Of a stretch of DNA of 24,491 nt, positions 1 through 7,749 are shown in pieces. The notes beneath the pieces were generated by a model. That model did not search any database. It saw only the letters and a list, made by a program, of their open reading frames with translations, and had not been told where the DNA came from. The translations under genes and the position numbers were made by a program. This DNA is from Flavobacterium sp. (GTDB lineage: Bacteria; Bacteroidota; Bacteroidia; Flavobacteriales; Flavobacteriaceae), in contig JASLHL010000334.1 of the NCBI GenBank assembly GCA_030152225.1, forward strand, positions 1 through 24,491, read 5' to 3'. The first letter of the stretch is position 1. Each line of letters opens with the position of its first letter.

Positions 1-657
1 GGGGAATTAAAACCACAACACTAGAACCACACACATTAAGGGGACTTTTAGCATAGAGTAGTACATAAAAAATAAAATACAAGGACAATACGTAGTGGAA
101 AGGGAGAAAATGAGTCGCAAGAACAGGAGAATTGAAGATGATACTGCCTGCTGATTTAAAAAAAGAAGGGGATTTAGGGATTAGATAGTGAAACATGGGA
201 TAAAAGAGGGATTGAATAACGAAGAATACTTGGAAGTAAAGAAAAAAAAAGAATGGACTCTTTTCTTTTTTCTCAACTGCTTTAGGTTAAAGCAAAAAAT
301 AGAAAATACTAGGGGATCAAAGTGATGAGTAGCTTTTGTACGAATTGTTTTTTTGTCGTGTATGTCGAAGATAAGCTCTTTTTTAATAAAGTGTTTTTTG
401 TGTTTTTTTTAACAAAAGTTAAATCATGTATCATTGTGATTTTTTTGATGTTTTAATGTTTTTTTGATTCTTTTTTTAACTTTTTTGTTGCATAGTTTTG
501 AATATCGATACGTATGAATAGGTATTCACAAACATTGTTTAGGATTGTACCCGATGCGATTTTATAGTATAGAACAATAGAAAGCAATGGGAAAAGAATA
601 AAAAAAAAACTTGTACTCAAAAGGAAGACAAGAAAAACTCAAATTCTATCGACAAAT
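1..657. other. Gene-free AT-rich region with phased T-tracts
   Basis: All reading frames are closed by stops within short distances and I recognise no gene. At most, the first 18 codons of frame 3 (stop at 54-56) could be the tail of an upstream gene. A 7-bp hairpin (TGCTTTA / TAAAGCA) lies near 280-296, but no T-run follows it. From about 348 to 486 there is a series of T-runs, five of them (440-486) spaced about one helical turn apart, leading into the -7-like box at 493-500. From that box to the first ORF is a leader of about 150 nt with no recognised riboswitch. Confidence 0.6.
493..500 (+). promoter_or_regulatory. Candidate -7 box behind curved DNA
   Basis: TAGTTTTG matches the Bacteroidetes primary-sigma -7 consensus TAnnTTTG. 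No TTG at the standard -33 spacing is visible, but five T-tracts centred near 443, 452, 462, 474 and 483 precede it. That phasing predicts a static bend and could stand in for a -33 element. It would give a leader of about 150 nt before the ORF at 658 and could drive the run of genes up to the terminator at 4244. Confidence 0.4.
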
Positions 658-864
658 ATGAAAAGAAAATTATGGACTATTACTGCCTTGCTTTTGGCTT
701 CAGCCTTGCACGCTCAAGTGGAGATAGGAATAATGAGACTGGATGAATCTGTCGAAATACGAGATAGGAGTGAGCGAAACTTGATTCATTCACATGTTGG
801 AATACCTGCGTGTTCGGATGATTTAATCGAACGTCCTGTTTCAGAAATGAGGAAGAAGGGCTAA
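658..864 (+). CDS. Short exported protein or gene remnant
   Basis: This 68-residue ORF starts at ATG with a credible signal peptide: a basic start (MKRK), a hydrophobic core and an ...ALHAQ cleavage site near residue 20. The remaining 48 residues are highly charged and match no family I know. It lies upstream of a PorP/SprF and OmpA pair, where flavobacteria often encode a large T9SS-secreted adhesin. It could therefore be the surviving 5' end of such a gene after deletion or frameshift, or a real small secreted protein. The minus-strand ORF opposite has no export or family signature and I treat it as a shadow. Only the signal peptide supports coding. Confidence 0.35.
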   Translation: MKRKLWTITALLLASALHAQVEIGIMRLDESVEIRDRSERNLIHSHVGIPACSDDLIERPVSEMRKKG

Positions 865-964
865 CCAATGAAAAGAGAGGGTGATCCATAGATCAAGATC
901 TAAATATAGTGGACGTTACAGGATGAGATTGAGTGTTGCACACCGTTGAAAAAAAAATAATGCT

Positions 965-1249
965 ATGAAAAAATACGTTCAAGTATTTGTGTGTTTTTTG
1001 GTTGGAGTCTTGCCCAGTTTTGGGCAGGCTCCTTATCAAAAAAAATTAGTCAATCACAGTACCTTGATCCTTAGTAAAGATGTGGTAGAAACTACCACCT
1101 ACGATTTTGATACTTTACTTAGCAATGGGGTTCAAGCTGCTGGCTTGATTTATTACAGCAGCAATTTCAGCAACGATAATCTATGCGATCCCAATGCAGG
1201 GGGAGTAATGGGGCTCATGCAATTAAAAAATGAGCATACTCACATTTAG
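965..1249 (+). CDS. Short exported protein, likely truncated adhesin start
   Basis: This 94-residue ORF starts with a clear signal peptide, MKKYVQVFVCFLVGVLPSFG, cleaved near residue 21. The following text, with segments such as LVNHSTLILSKDVVETTTYD and GLIYYSSNFSNDN, resembles the opening of large Bacteroidetes surface proteins, which begin with short beta-strands describing 'N..T/S' steps. It stops after 94 residues, with 22 nt to the GTG of the PorP/SprF gene, so it is probably in the same transcript. SprF-like proteins usually help secrete a neighbouring SprB-like adhesin, so an adhesin remnant is my preferred reading. A genuine small secreted protein is the alternative. No second half is visible in another frame before 1272. 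Confidence 0.45.
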   Translation: MKKYVQVFVCFLVGVLPSFGQAPYQKKLVNHSTLILSKDVVETTTYDFDTLLSNGVQAAGLIYYSSNFSNDNLCDPNAGGVMGLMQLKNEHTHI

Positions 1250-1271
1250 CAACTAATTAAAGTAAATCGAA

Positions 1272-2201
1272 GTGAAAAAAAAGAAAATATATAGAGGGAT
1301 TGGCCTAGTACTACTAGGTTGCACCTCTACTCAGATGCAAGGGCAACAAGATCCGCAATACACCAACTATATGTACAACCATACCTATATTAATCCCGCT
1401 TATGCGGGTAGTGAACAGGGGGTAAACATTTTTGGGTTGTATCGCACCCAATGGGTGGGATTGTATGGCGCTCCTAAAACAGCCACCTTAGCTGTGGACA
1501 CCCCATTGGGCCGCTCAGGCTTGGGTTTAGGGGTAAACTTTACCAATGATCGCCTAGGTGCAATGGATGAAAATACACTAGCCGTGGATTTATCCTATGG
1601 CATTGATTTGAATAGTGCGTATAAACTCGCTTTTGGATTAAAGGGCTCAGGAGGTTTGTTGAATGTCGATTACAGTAAGCTGAGTATATACGAAGAGCGC
1701 GATCCTGTAGTTGCCAATAATGTAGACAATTCCTTTAGTGCAAATTTGGGTGTAGGTGCGTTTTTATACTCCGAGAAGGCTTATGTAGGCCTATCTGCTC
1801 CGCATCTGTTTACCCAATCGCGCTATGACGACAACGCAGTCAATACCCTTCGCCAGCGCATGCATTTGTATGCAACAGGAGGCTATGTATTTGATTTGAA
1901 TTATAATTTGAAATTTAAACCAGCGGCTATGGTCAAGATGGTAGCAGGAACGCCGCTTCAGGTTGATTTGAGTGCGAATTTTATGTTTAGAGAGAAGTTT
2001 ACCTTTGGAGCGGCTTACCGCTGGGATGCATCGGTTAGTGGCTTAGTTGGTTTTCAAGCGTTAGAAAATCTCTTAATTGGTTATAGTTACGATGCTGATA
2101 CAACGAAGTTGGCTCGTTACAACTCCGGTTCTCATGAGATTTTTCTTCGCTTTACTTTGTTTAACAGCTTGAAACGCGTAACTGCTCCAAGGTTCTTCTA
2201 A
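1272..2201 (+). CDS. PorP/SprF-family T9SS outer-membrane protein
   Basis: This is a 309-residue protein of the PorP/SprF family, predicted outer-membrane beta-barrels that work with the type IX secretion system to secrete or anchor large surface adhesins. The hallmark QQDPQYTNYMYN sits just after the signal sequence (about residues 25-36), followed by the NPAYAGS motif and alternating barrel strands to a C-terminus rich in aromatic residues. The start is GTG at 1272; no ATG gives a complete signal peptide. The signal region contains LLGC, which resembles a lipobox, but family members are normally processed after an AQ/GQ-type site just before QDPQ, so I do not call it a lipoprotein. It is followed after 11 nt by the OmpA-type gene, its usual partner. 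Length is normal for the family. Confidence 0.9.
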   Translation: MKKKKIYRGIGLVLLGCTSTQMQGQQDPQYTNYMYNHTYINPAYAGSEQGVNIFGLYRTQWVGLYGAPKTATLAVDTPLGRSGLGLGVNFTNDRLGAMDENTLAVDLSYGIDLNSAYKLAFGLKGSGGLLNVDYSKLSIYEERDPVVANNVDNSFSANLGVGAFLYSEKAYVGLSAPHLFTQSRYDDNAVNTLRQRMHLYATGGYVFDLNYNLKFKPAAMVKMVAGTPLQVDLSANFMFREKFTFGAAYRWDASVSGLVGFQALENLLIGYSYDADTTKLARYNSGSHEIFLRFTLFNSLKRVTAPRFF

Positions 2202-2212
2202 AATAGGTTAGT

Positions 2213-4177
2213 ATGAAAAAACACGTACGACAATTTGGATTTGTTACAACTGTGTTATTGACAGTAGTGACAGTAAGTTATGGCCAAATAGGAAAGGAAA
2301 AGCAAGCAGATCAAAATTTTGATCGTTTGGCCTATGCCAATGCGATTGAGATCTACGAAGGCTTGGCCAATCAAGGCTACATCAACACATCGGTATTGCA
2401 AAATTTGGCCGATTCGTATTACTTCAACGGAAAGTTAGCCGAAGCCCATAGATGGTATCGTGAACTTTTTGAAGGAGATTATGCAGATAAAAGTATCCCA
2501 CTATTGCCCTCTGAATATTACTATCGCTATGCTCAGACGCTGAAAAGCCAGCAGGATTACGAGAAATCACAAGATTTGATGGATCAGTTTTACAAGTTAG
2601 AAGGGAGTGACTCTCGGGCCACTTTGCACAATACGAATCGCGATTACCTGACTCAGATTGGTCGTAATTCGGATCGCTATGACATCAAAGCGTTGGGAAT
2701 AAATAGTGAATATTCGGATTACGGAGGAACTATTGTGGGGAATGCTTTTGTCTTTACTTCAGCTCGTGCAACGGGTACAGCGAAAGGAAGTGCGATTCAC
2801 AGCTGGACCAATGAGAGCTATACGAGCTTGTATAGCTCGCAAATAAGCAAAGATGGGTTTGGAGAACCTGTTCGTTTGCCTCTGGACAATACGAGTATTA
2901 ATGAAGCGACAGCTGTGTTTACCCAAGATAGTAAAACGATGTATTTTACGCGAAACAATGCCAAGAGCAATGGAAAGAGCAAGCAAAACAAAGCAAATAC
3001 GTCCTTATTAAAAATATATAAAGCAATAAAGCAAGAGGATGGGCAGTGGGGACAGGTAGAAGAATTGCCAATTAATTCGGATGATTTTAATACCGCCCAT
3101 CCCGCTTTAACCCCTGATGGAAAGTGGTTATATTTCGCCTCAGATCGCAAGGGGAGCTTAGGCCAATCGGATTTGTATCGCGTGGCTTTGTATGAGAATG
3201 GCAGCTATGGTCCTGTTGAAAACCTCGGAAAAACGATTAACACCGAAGGGCGAGAGAGTTTTCCTTTTGTTTCTTCAGATAACCAGCTGTATTTTTCCTC
3301 AGATGGCCATCCTGGTTTGGGAGGATTAGATGTTTTCTCCACTCGTATTTACCCCGATGGAAGCTACGGTCCCGTAGTGAATAGGGGAGAACCGATCAAC
3401 AGCCCTTTAGATGATTTTGGCTTTTACATCGATGTTAAGGAAAACAAAGGATTTGTCAGTTCAAATCGTCCAGGAGGAAAAGGTTCAGATGATATCTTTT
3501 TTTGGGTTGAAAAACCGTGTAAGCAAAATCTAGAAGGAACGGTGTATGACAAGCAAACCAAAGCCCCCATTCCCTATGCAAAGGTTGTGATTTCGGATGG
3601 ATTATATCTGAAAACCGATACCCTACACACCAATAGCAAAGGATATTATATCACGCCTCTTCTGGATTGTGGCGTTAAATACCGCATCAAAGCAGAGGCA
3701 AATACCTACAACACCACGGAAGTAGTAGCCTTTAATCCCGATAATAAACCAGGAACGAAGACTGTGGATATCAACTTAGAGCAAACAGAAATTCCAATTG
3801 AAGTCAATACAGATTTAGCCAAATTATTAAATCTATCGCCGATTTATTTTGATTTTGACAAATCCGCTATCCGCTATGATGCCTCGATTGAACTGATGAA
3901 GATCGTAGAAGTGATGCGAAAATACCCAACGATAAAAGTAGACGTTCGCTCACATACGGATAGCAAAGGTAAAGATGCATACAATTTGAGCTTATCCGAC
4001 CGCCGTGCCAAGTCTACGATACAATGGATTATTATGCAAGGTATTGACCCACATCGCTTAACAGGACGAGGGTATGGAGAAACGCAACTGATCAATCGCT
4101 GTAGCAATGGTGTTCGCTGTAGTGATACTGAACACCAAGAAAATCGACGCAGTGAATTTATTGTAGTAGAAAAATAG
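2213..4177 (+). CDS. OmpA-family protein with TPR, PD40 and CRD (PorE-like)
   Basis: This 654-residue exported protein has the domain order of the T9SS component PorE (PG1058 type). A signal peptide (to about residue 25, ending SYGQ) is followed by TPR-like helices (about 30-130) and a PD40/WD40-like propeller with repeats such as ALTPDGKWLYFASDR (about 165-435). Next come a carboxypeptidase-regulatory-like domain starting LEGTVYDKQTKAPIPYA (about 440-515) and an OmpA peptidoglycan-binding domain (about 538-654). The OmpA domain shows IYFDFDKS, RSHTDSKGKDAYNLSLSDRRA and a C-terminal Cys pair typical of Bacteroidetes. Such proteins tie the outer-membrane secretion apparatus to peptidoglycan. 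Flavobacteria carry several PorP/SprF plus OmpA pairs, so this is more likely an adhesin-specific paralogue than the core PorE. A strong terminator follows. Confidence 0.9.
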   Translation: MKKHVRQFGFVTTVLLTVVTVSYGQIGKEKQADQNFDRLAYANAIEIYEGLANQGYINTSVLQNLADSYYFNGKLAEAHRWYRELFEGDYADKSIPLLPSEYYYRYAQTLKSQQDYEKSQDLMDQFYKLEGSDSRATLHNTNRDYLTQIGRNSDRYDIKALGINSEYSDYGGTIVGNAFVFTSARATGTAKGSAIHSWTNESYTSLYSSQISKDGFGEPVRLPLDNTSINEATAVFTQDSKTMYFTRNNAKSNGKSKQNKANTSLLKIYKAIKQEDGQWGQVEELPINSDDFNTAHPALTPDGKWLYFASDRKGSLGQSDLYRVALYENGSYGPVENLGKTINTEGRESFPFVSSDNQLYFSSDGHPGLGGLDVFSTRIYPDGSYGPVVNRGEPINSPLDDFGFYIDVKENKGFVSSNRPGGKGSDDIFFWVEKPCKQNLEGTVYDKQTKAPIPYAKVVISDGLYLKTDTLHTNSKGYYITPLLDCGVKYRIKAEANTYNTTEVVAFNPDNKPGTKTVDINLEQTEIPIEVNTDLAKLLNLSPIYFDFDKSAIRYDASIELMKIVEVMRKYPTIKVDVRSHTDSKGKDAYNLSLSDRRAKSTIQWIIMQGIDPHRLTGRGYGETQLINRCSNGVRCSDTEHQENRRSEFIVVEK

Positions 4178-4243
4178 TATAAAGAGAAAGCAATTTTTTT
4201 TAAATCATCGCGCTGTTGGATGTAAAATAGACAGATGAAGTTT

Positions 4244-4273
4244 AGAAAGCTCCTAGACTAGGAGCTTTCTTTT
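4244..4273 (+). terminator. Rho-independent terminator after the PorP/OmpA operon
   Basis: A 10-bp stem AGAAAGCTCC / GGAGCTTTCT with a 7-nt loop is followed by a short T-run. It lies about 70 nt after the OmpA-family stop and closes the T9SS-related transcript. Confidence 0.85.
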
Positions 4274-4609
4274 CCAAATGAAAGTAAAAGAAGCAATCAT
4301 AAATAGTAGATGGAGTGCGAATTACCACAGCATATTAAATGCCATGGCACAAATTTTGGTCGTCTATTGTTAAGAAATAGGTGAGTTTGACTTACTCCTA
4401 TTATTTTGAAGTGGTTCTGAAAATCTTTCTTTCTTTTTCTTGTTGTGACGTGTATATTTTATATGAAATTATCTAGCGAATGTGTTGAAGATGGAGCATA
4501 AAATTGGTTGTGAATCTTTGCGAGATAATGAAGTATAAGATAATGATGTTTATAAACTTAGATAGATAAGTTAAGAAGCAAAGTTTATTTGTCCTTAATT
4601 CTGATTATT
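4274..4609. other. Intergenic region before the first AraC regulator
   Basis: I see no gene here. It holds a 10-bp palindrome TGCCATGGCA at 4340-4349 and an imperfect dyad AATAGG...CCTATT at about 4375-4402. A one-mismatch -7-like box, TTTATTTG at 4584-4591, ends 18 nt before the ATG of the AraC gene. Function of the dyads is unknown; their position upstream of a regulator would fit operators. Confidence 0.35.
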
Positions 4610-5731
4610 ATGCCCTTACAAAATTTATTTCTTATTCTATTATTACCCATTGTTTTTTATGAAATACTAACCGCTTGTTTTAAGCAAGTATCCCATAGAA
4701 AGCGAATAGCTTATAAAACAATGACTTGGTTTAGTTTTTTTGTTCTTTTCCAACTGGTTTTAGTCATCTATGAAGATTTATTAGTGGGTCATGTTGTTCA
4801 CTTTCCAATCTGGGCCTTGATGTTTTTATTTTACGGTCCATACCTCAATTTGATTGTATCAACATGGTACTTCAACGAGCAACAGATGAAATACAGCAAA
4901 TATGCTGGTGATTTTTACACTATGATGTGTGTATTCCTTTGTGGACTATTCATCATTTTTATGAAGGCCGATTTGCCCTATGTATTTGAAGGAATGGGCG
5001 GAGTATTAGTGCTGTCCTTTGTGTATTACGGGATTACTGTAGGAAAAAAAATAACAGCAAGAAGTAGTGAGCAAGAAGTAAGGCATAAAAAAAACAGAAA
5101 AGTGGAAAAGTGGATTCACCTAAGCGTAAGTCTTGTATTAGTCTTGCTCTTTTTTAGTATTTCTCAAGATGTAAAATCTTCTGGCTTACTATTTCTCTTG
5201 TTGTTTTATGTTTCGCTCGCTTTTTTGCGAAAAAATGTGGAAGAAAAAAATAGCATCAACATCCCTGAAGGAGAAGATCAAGAAGATCAAGATCAGGAAG
5301 ATTGGGAAAGAGAGGAGGTTTACTCCATGGAACAGAGCGAATTGAATCAACCAAAGTATGGGCAAACGAAATTAAACGAAATTGTTTTACAACGTTGTAA
5401 TATTAAAGTTCAAGACATCATTATCGAAAATAAAGCCTTTTTAGATGCCAATTTTAAAATGACGGATCTCGCTACCCAAACTAAAATATCACGCTATTAT
5501 TTAGCGCAGTATTTTAACGTTGTTCACCGAATGAATTTTAGAGAATACATTAATAAATTGAGAATTGATCATGTCGTTCAATACATTAATAATTCCAATA
5601 AAAAAGATAAGCTAAGTGTAAATGACTTATTCGTTGAGAGTGCATTTAACTCAAAAACTTCCTTTTTTAAAAGTTTTAAACACGTACTGGGATGTACCCC
5701 TTTTGAATACCTAAAAAAATGCCAAGATTAA
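4610..5731 (+). CDS. Membrane-embedded AraC-family regulator (A)
   Basis: The protein is 373 residues from the ATG at 4610. A TTG seven codons upstream is possible but coincides with the -7-like box, so I prefer the ATG. The N-terminal half has about seven hydrophobic segments (near 5-23, 38-55, 66-86, 104-119, 130-146, 169-186, 191-207). A very acidic linker (EGEDQEDQDQEDWEREE, 220-236) leads to an intact AraC DNA-binding domain. HTH1 is around 283-323 and HTH2 around 336-367, with the canonical end SFFKSFKHVLGCTPFEYLKK. It is probably a one-component regulator that senses a signal in or across the inner membrane and binds DNA while tethered. The ligand is unknown. It heads a cluster of five regulators. 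Confidence 0.85.
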   Translation: MPLQNLFLILLLPIVFYEILTACFKQVSHRKRIAYKTMTWFSFFVLFQLVLVIYEDLLVGHVVHFPIWALMFLFYGPYLNLIVSTWYFNEQQMKYSKYAGDFYTMMCVFLCGLFIIFMKADLPYVFEGMGGVLVLSFVYYGITVGKKITARSSEQEVRHKKNRKVEKWIHLSVSLVLVLLFFSISQDVKSSGLLFLLLFYVSLAFLRKNVEEKNSINIPEGEDQEDQDQEDWEREEVYSMEQSELNQPKYGQTKLNEIVLQRCNIKVQDIIIENKAFLDANFKMTDLATQTKISRYYLAQYFNVVHRMNFREYINKLRIDHVVQYINNSNKKDKLSVNDLFVESAFNSKTSFFKSFKHVLGCTPFEYLKKCQD

Positions 5732-5766
5732 GTAAAAAGAAAGAGACCGAAAACGAATAGTAAAAG

Positions 5767-5878
5767 ACAAACAGTAATACGAATTAAGAATAAAAAAAGT
5801 TGATCTACTTTTTTATGTAGTCCAATTGATTTGTATAGAGTAAGAATTATTTTTAAAATCATCGTATTACTGTCTTGT
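5767..5878. repeat. Long inverted repeat with nested hairpin
   Basis: ACAA-ACAGTAATACGA (5767-5782) is complementary to TCGTATTACTGT-C-TTGT (5862-5878), giving 16 bp with a single bulged base. Inside sits a second hairpin, ATAAAAAAGT-type arms around a TGATCT loop (about 5790-5816). The element lies just after AraC regulator A and could be part of a structured RNA or a DNA-binding site. On the minus strand its left arm ends exactly at a potential ATG (5862). Confidence 0.6.
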
Positions 5879-6081
5879 TTTTTAGATGCGAATTGAGCCA
5901 AAGTAGTAGTGTTTACCTGTTCATGACATTGATTGTTGTTTAAAATATGTGTAAACAGGTGAAAATAAAGATAATACCCGCTCATAAAACTCTTTCTTAC
6001 GTTATATCATGATGCCATTTTTGAGGTCTAACAAGGGTAATAATACAGAAGAGGTTGTGAACAGTAAATCTGTTGTTTCCT

Positions 6082-6122
6082 AGAAGTATTGCCCATTCTT
6101 TTATGGGCAAACTTCTTTTTTT
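6082..6122 (+). terminator. Rho-independent terminator in the gap after regulator A
   Basis: The arms are AGAAGT-A-TTGCCCAT and ATGGGCAA-ACTTCT, 14 bp with one bulge and a 6-nt loop, followed by about six T on the plus strand. The minus strand has no T-run after the stem, so it works in the plus direction. It lies 350 nt after the nearest coding stop. Confidence 0.85.
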
Positions 6123-6381
6123 AGCAGCAGATAGTACGAGATAGTAAACACCCAATCCTTGTATATAGTAAAGGATTATTTAGTAGCAATAAAGTAAAAA
6201 AAAGAAGGACAAAACAAACAATACTAAATGATGTTATAGGACTAGAACATATAAAGAGAAAATAATAACTAAATAAAGAAAAAAATGAGAGATAAAAATT
6301 AATCCAATCTATGAACAAAATTACACAAGCTCGATACTAATACTAATTTAAATAATACAGCTATCTAATTTACTAGAATGG

Positions 6382-6404
6382 AATCCTTTCCTTTTTAGTG
6401 GATT
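6382..6404. promoter_or_regulatory. AATCC / GGATT dyad just before a CI-like gene
   Basis: AATCC (6382-6386) and GGATT (6400-6404) form a dyad with a 13-nt spacer, 18 nt before the ATG of the first CI-like gene. The same half-site occurs as AATCCTT / AAGGATT at 6154-6177. The placement suits an autoregulatory operator; arms of five bases are short enough to arise by chance. Confidence 0.3.
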
Positions 6405-6422
6405 GCTTAAAAAAAGAATACT

Positions 6423-7064
6423 ATGAGAAAAATAGCTAGGCGAGAAAATGTGATTCAAACTTCTTCTTCCGAAGTTTTAACTAGATTAAAAGTGTTATTA
6501 GGAGTAAGAACAGCCAAAGAATTAGCTGAAATTTTTGATTTGAAACCCAATACTATTTCGTCTTGGAAAAAGAGAAATACAATGTCCTATGCAAAGGTTA
6601 TTGAGGTCTGTCATCATTTTAATATTGACTTAAATGAATTGTTTTTTAGTGATTATCAAAATGTGTCTATTGATAAAAGTTATCGGAATATTCCAATTAT
6701 TTATATTGAAGATTATTTGGAGTACTATTTGAGTATGTACGCAAAACCCAAAAAATTAAAACAAATCTATGTGCCTAAACAAGTGAGTTTTGATATTGTT
6801 ATACAGCTGTATACAACAGTACTGGATCAAGTAAGTGCCAAATTAGTATACGCATTTTGTAAAAAAGTACAATTTACAGAGATCAATACGAATGAAAACT
6901 ATGTGTTTCTACTAAAAAATAAAGGTTTTCAAAAATACAATGTGATCGAAGTAGATAAAAAAAACAATAGAGTTAACTTACACAAGGAAACCGAAGAATT
7001 AAGTTGGGTTAATGCCAAAGAAGTTGTAGAAGTCTACCATTGTACTAACTTCTTATTTTGCTAA
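6423..7064 (+). CDS. CI/LexA-like repressor with degenerate S24-like domain (1)
   Basis: This 213-residue protein has an N-terminal CI-repressor-type helix-turn-helix (about 15-75) with LGVRTAKELAEIFDLKPNTI followed by SSWKKRNT. The C-terminal half (about 90-213) follows the pattern of Bacteroidetes LexA/CI S24 domains: NIPIIYIEDYLEYY, then a FDIVIQLY strand, YAFCKK and YVFLLKNKGFQ. Where active members have the Ala-Gly cleavage site and a GDSM nucleophile, this one has LEYY and TTVL. I infer a dimerisation domain that cannot self-cleave. It is about 53% identical, without gaps, to the protein at 7976-8617, and both end in a terminal Cys. It has its own terminator. Targets are unknown; autoregulation and control of the AraC neighbours are natural guesses. 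Confidence 0.75.
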   Translation: MRKIARRENVIQTSSSEVLTRLKVLLGVRTAKELAEIFDLKPNTISSWKKRNTMSYAKVIEVCHHFNIDLNELFFSDYQNVSIDKSYRNIPIIYIEDYLEYYLSMYAKPKKLKQIYVPKQVSFDIVIQLYTTVLDQVSAKLVYAFCKKVQFTEINTNENYVFLLKNKGFQKYNVIEVDKKNNRVNLHKETEELSWVNAKEVVEVYHCTNFLFC

Positions 7065-7171
7065 CTATAGATAAATTTCCCCCGAAATTAAAAGAATTTA
7101 AAATATAATGTGTTTGCGTATTTATCCCCTTACAGCAAAAAAATAGTACAATCTATAGCCTACTAATTTTT

Positions 7172-7202
7172 AAAAAAAGAAGAGAACACTCTTCTTTTTT
7201 TT
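7172..7202 (+). terminator. Terminator after CI-like gene 1
   Basis: A 13-bp perfect stem, A7-GAAGAG paired with CTCTTC-T7 around an AACA loop, ends in a T-run. It is nearly symmetric, so it might also stop minus-strand transcripts. Confidence 0.85.
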
Positions 7203-7624
7203 ATTCCTTTTAGTTAGATAAAAAAAATGAATACAGAGAAGGGGGCAGACCATGTAAAAACAAAAGCGCTTTTACTGTGGTGAAAATACCAACTAAAACC
7301 AGTTAATAAAGCGTCGAATATGTTTTGATTGGCGTAAGGGCGAAAAGGTATACCACTTTTATACCATCGATGTTTCGTTTTTTCTATTAAAAAAACGGAC
7401 AAGAAACACAAATGCCTACTTTTTTAGGCGATCCGCTTTGCTTTTCTAAATTTTAGAAGGATAGAACCTACTGATTCAGTCTCAAAAAAGACAATTAATT
7501 CATTTTTTTAGAAATGAATGGCTGTAAAAATGAAATTATTTTAAAAAAACACCCGTGGTATTTTATGAAAATGTTTTTTTGTAAATCTGTGTATTTAAAG
7601 TGCTTGTTGGTTTTTTATTAAAAA

Positions 7625-7682
7625 TTTTACGATATGTAAAAACACATGTACAGTTTTACACTCATATTTTTACACTTTTACA
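7625..7682. promoter_or_regulatory. Clustered TGTAAAA / TTTTACA candidate operators
   Basis: TGTAAAA (7635-7641) and TTTTACA (7654-7660) form a 26-bp dyad with a 12-nt spacer. Further copies of TTTTACA follow at 7668-7674 and 7676-7682, and a near copy TTTTACG is at 7625-7631. Four exact copies of one 7-mer on two strands in under 60 bp is far above chance even in AT-rich DNA. A dimeric HTH protein, perhaps the CI-like pair, is a reasonable binder. Confidence 0.45.
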
Positions 7683-7749
7683 ATCTTATTTTAGACGGGG
7701 GTAATTTCTTTGCCTCTAGAGAAAAGTAGAAACATCCACAACTTAGTTG

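Larger units (their letters stand above)
5732..6422. other. 691-nt intergenic region, structured, with internal terminator
   Basis: There is no confident protein gene. It holds a long inverted repeat (5767-5878), an imperfect dyad ACCTGTT...AACAGGT (about 5914-5966), a plus-strand terminator (6082-6122), a hairpin AATCCTT / AAGGATT (6154-6177) and a dyad next to the following gene (6382-6404). On the minus strand, 5728-5862 could encode a 44-residue peptide, MILKIILTLYKSIGLHKKVD followed by a hydrophobic stretch of about 20 residues. Its status is uncertain because AT-rich antisense DNA readily yields Phe/Leu-rich ORFs. The terminator 350 nt after the AraC stop implies a long 3' UTR or a separate small RNA. 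Confidence 0.5.

Noticed and set aside
1272..1340. LLGC lipobox in the PorP/SprF signal region
   Set aside because: The family is a barrel usually cleaved just before the QDPQ motif; the Cys is probably incidental.
6121..6318. 65-codon minus-strand ORF rich in Phe, Leu and Ser
   Set aside because: It is the complement of an A-rich intergenic stretch, which yields such hydrophobic translations by chance, and it begins inside the plus-strand terminator's T-run region.
7214..7411. 65-codon minus-strand ORF in the gap between CI-like genes
   Set aside because: No recognisable motif, no promoter or terminator in that direction, and A/T-rich context; kept only as part of the gap description.
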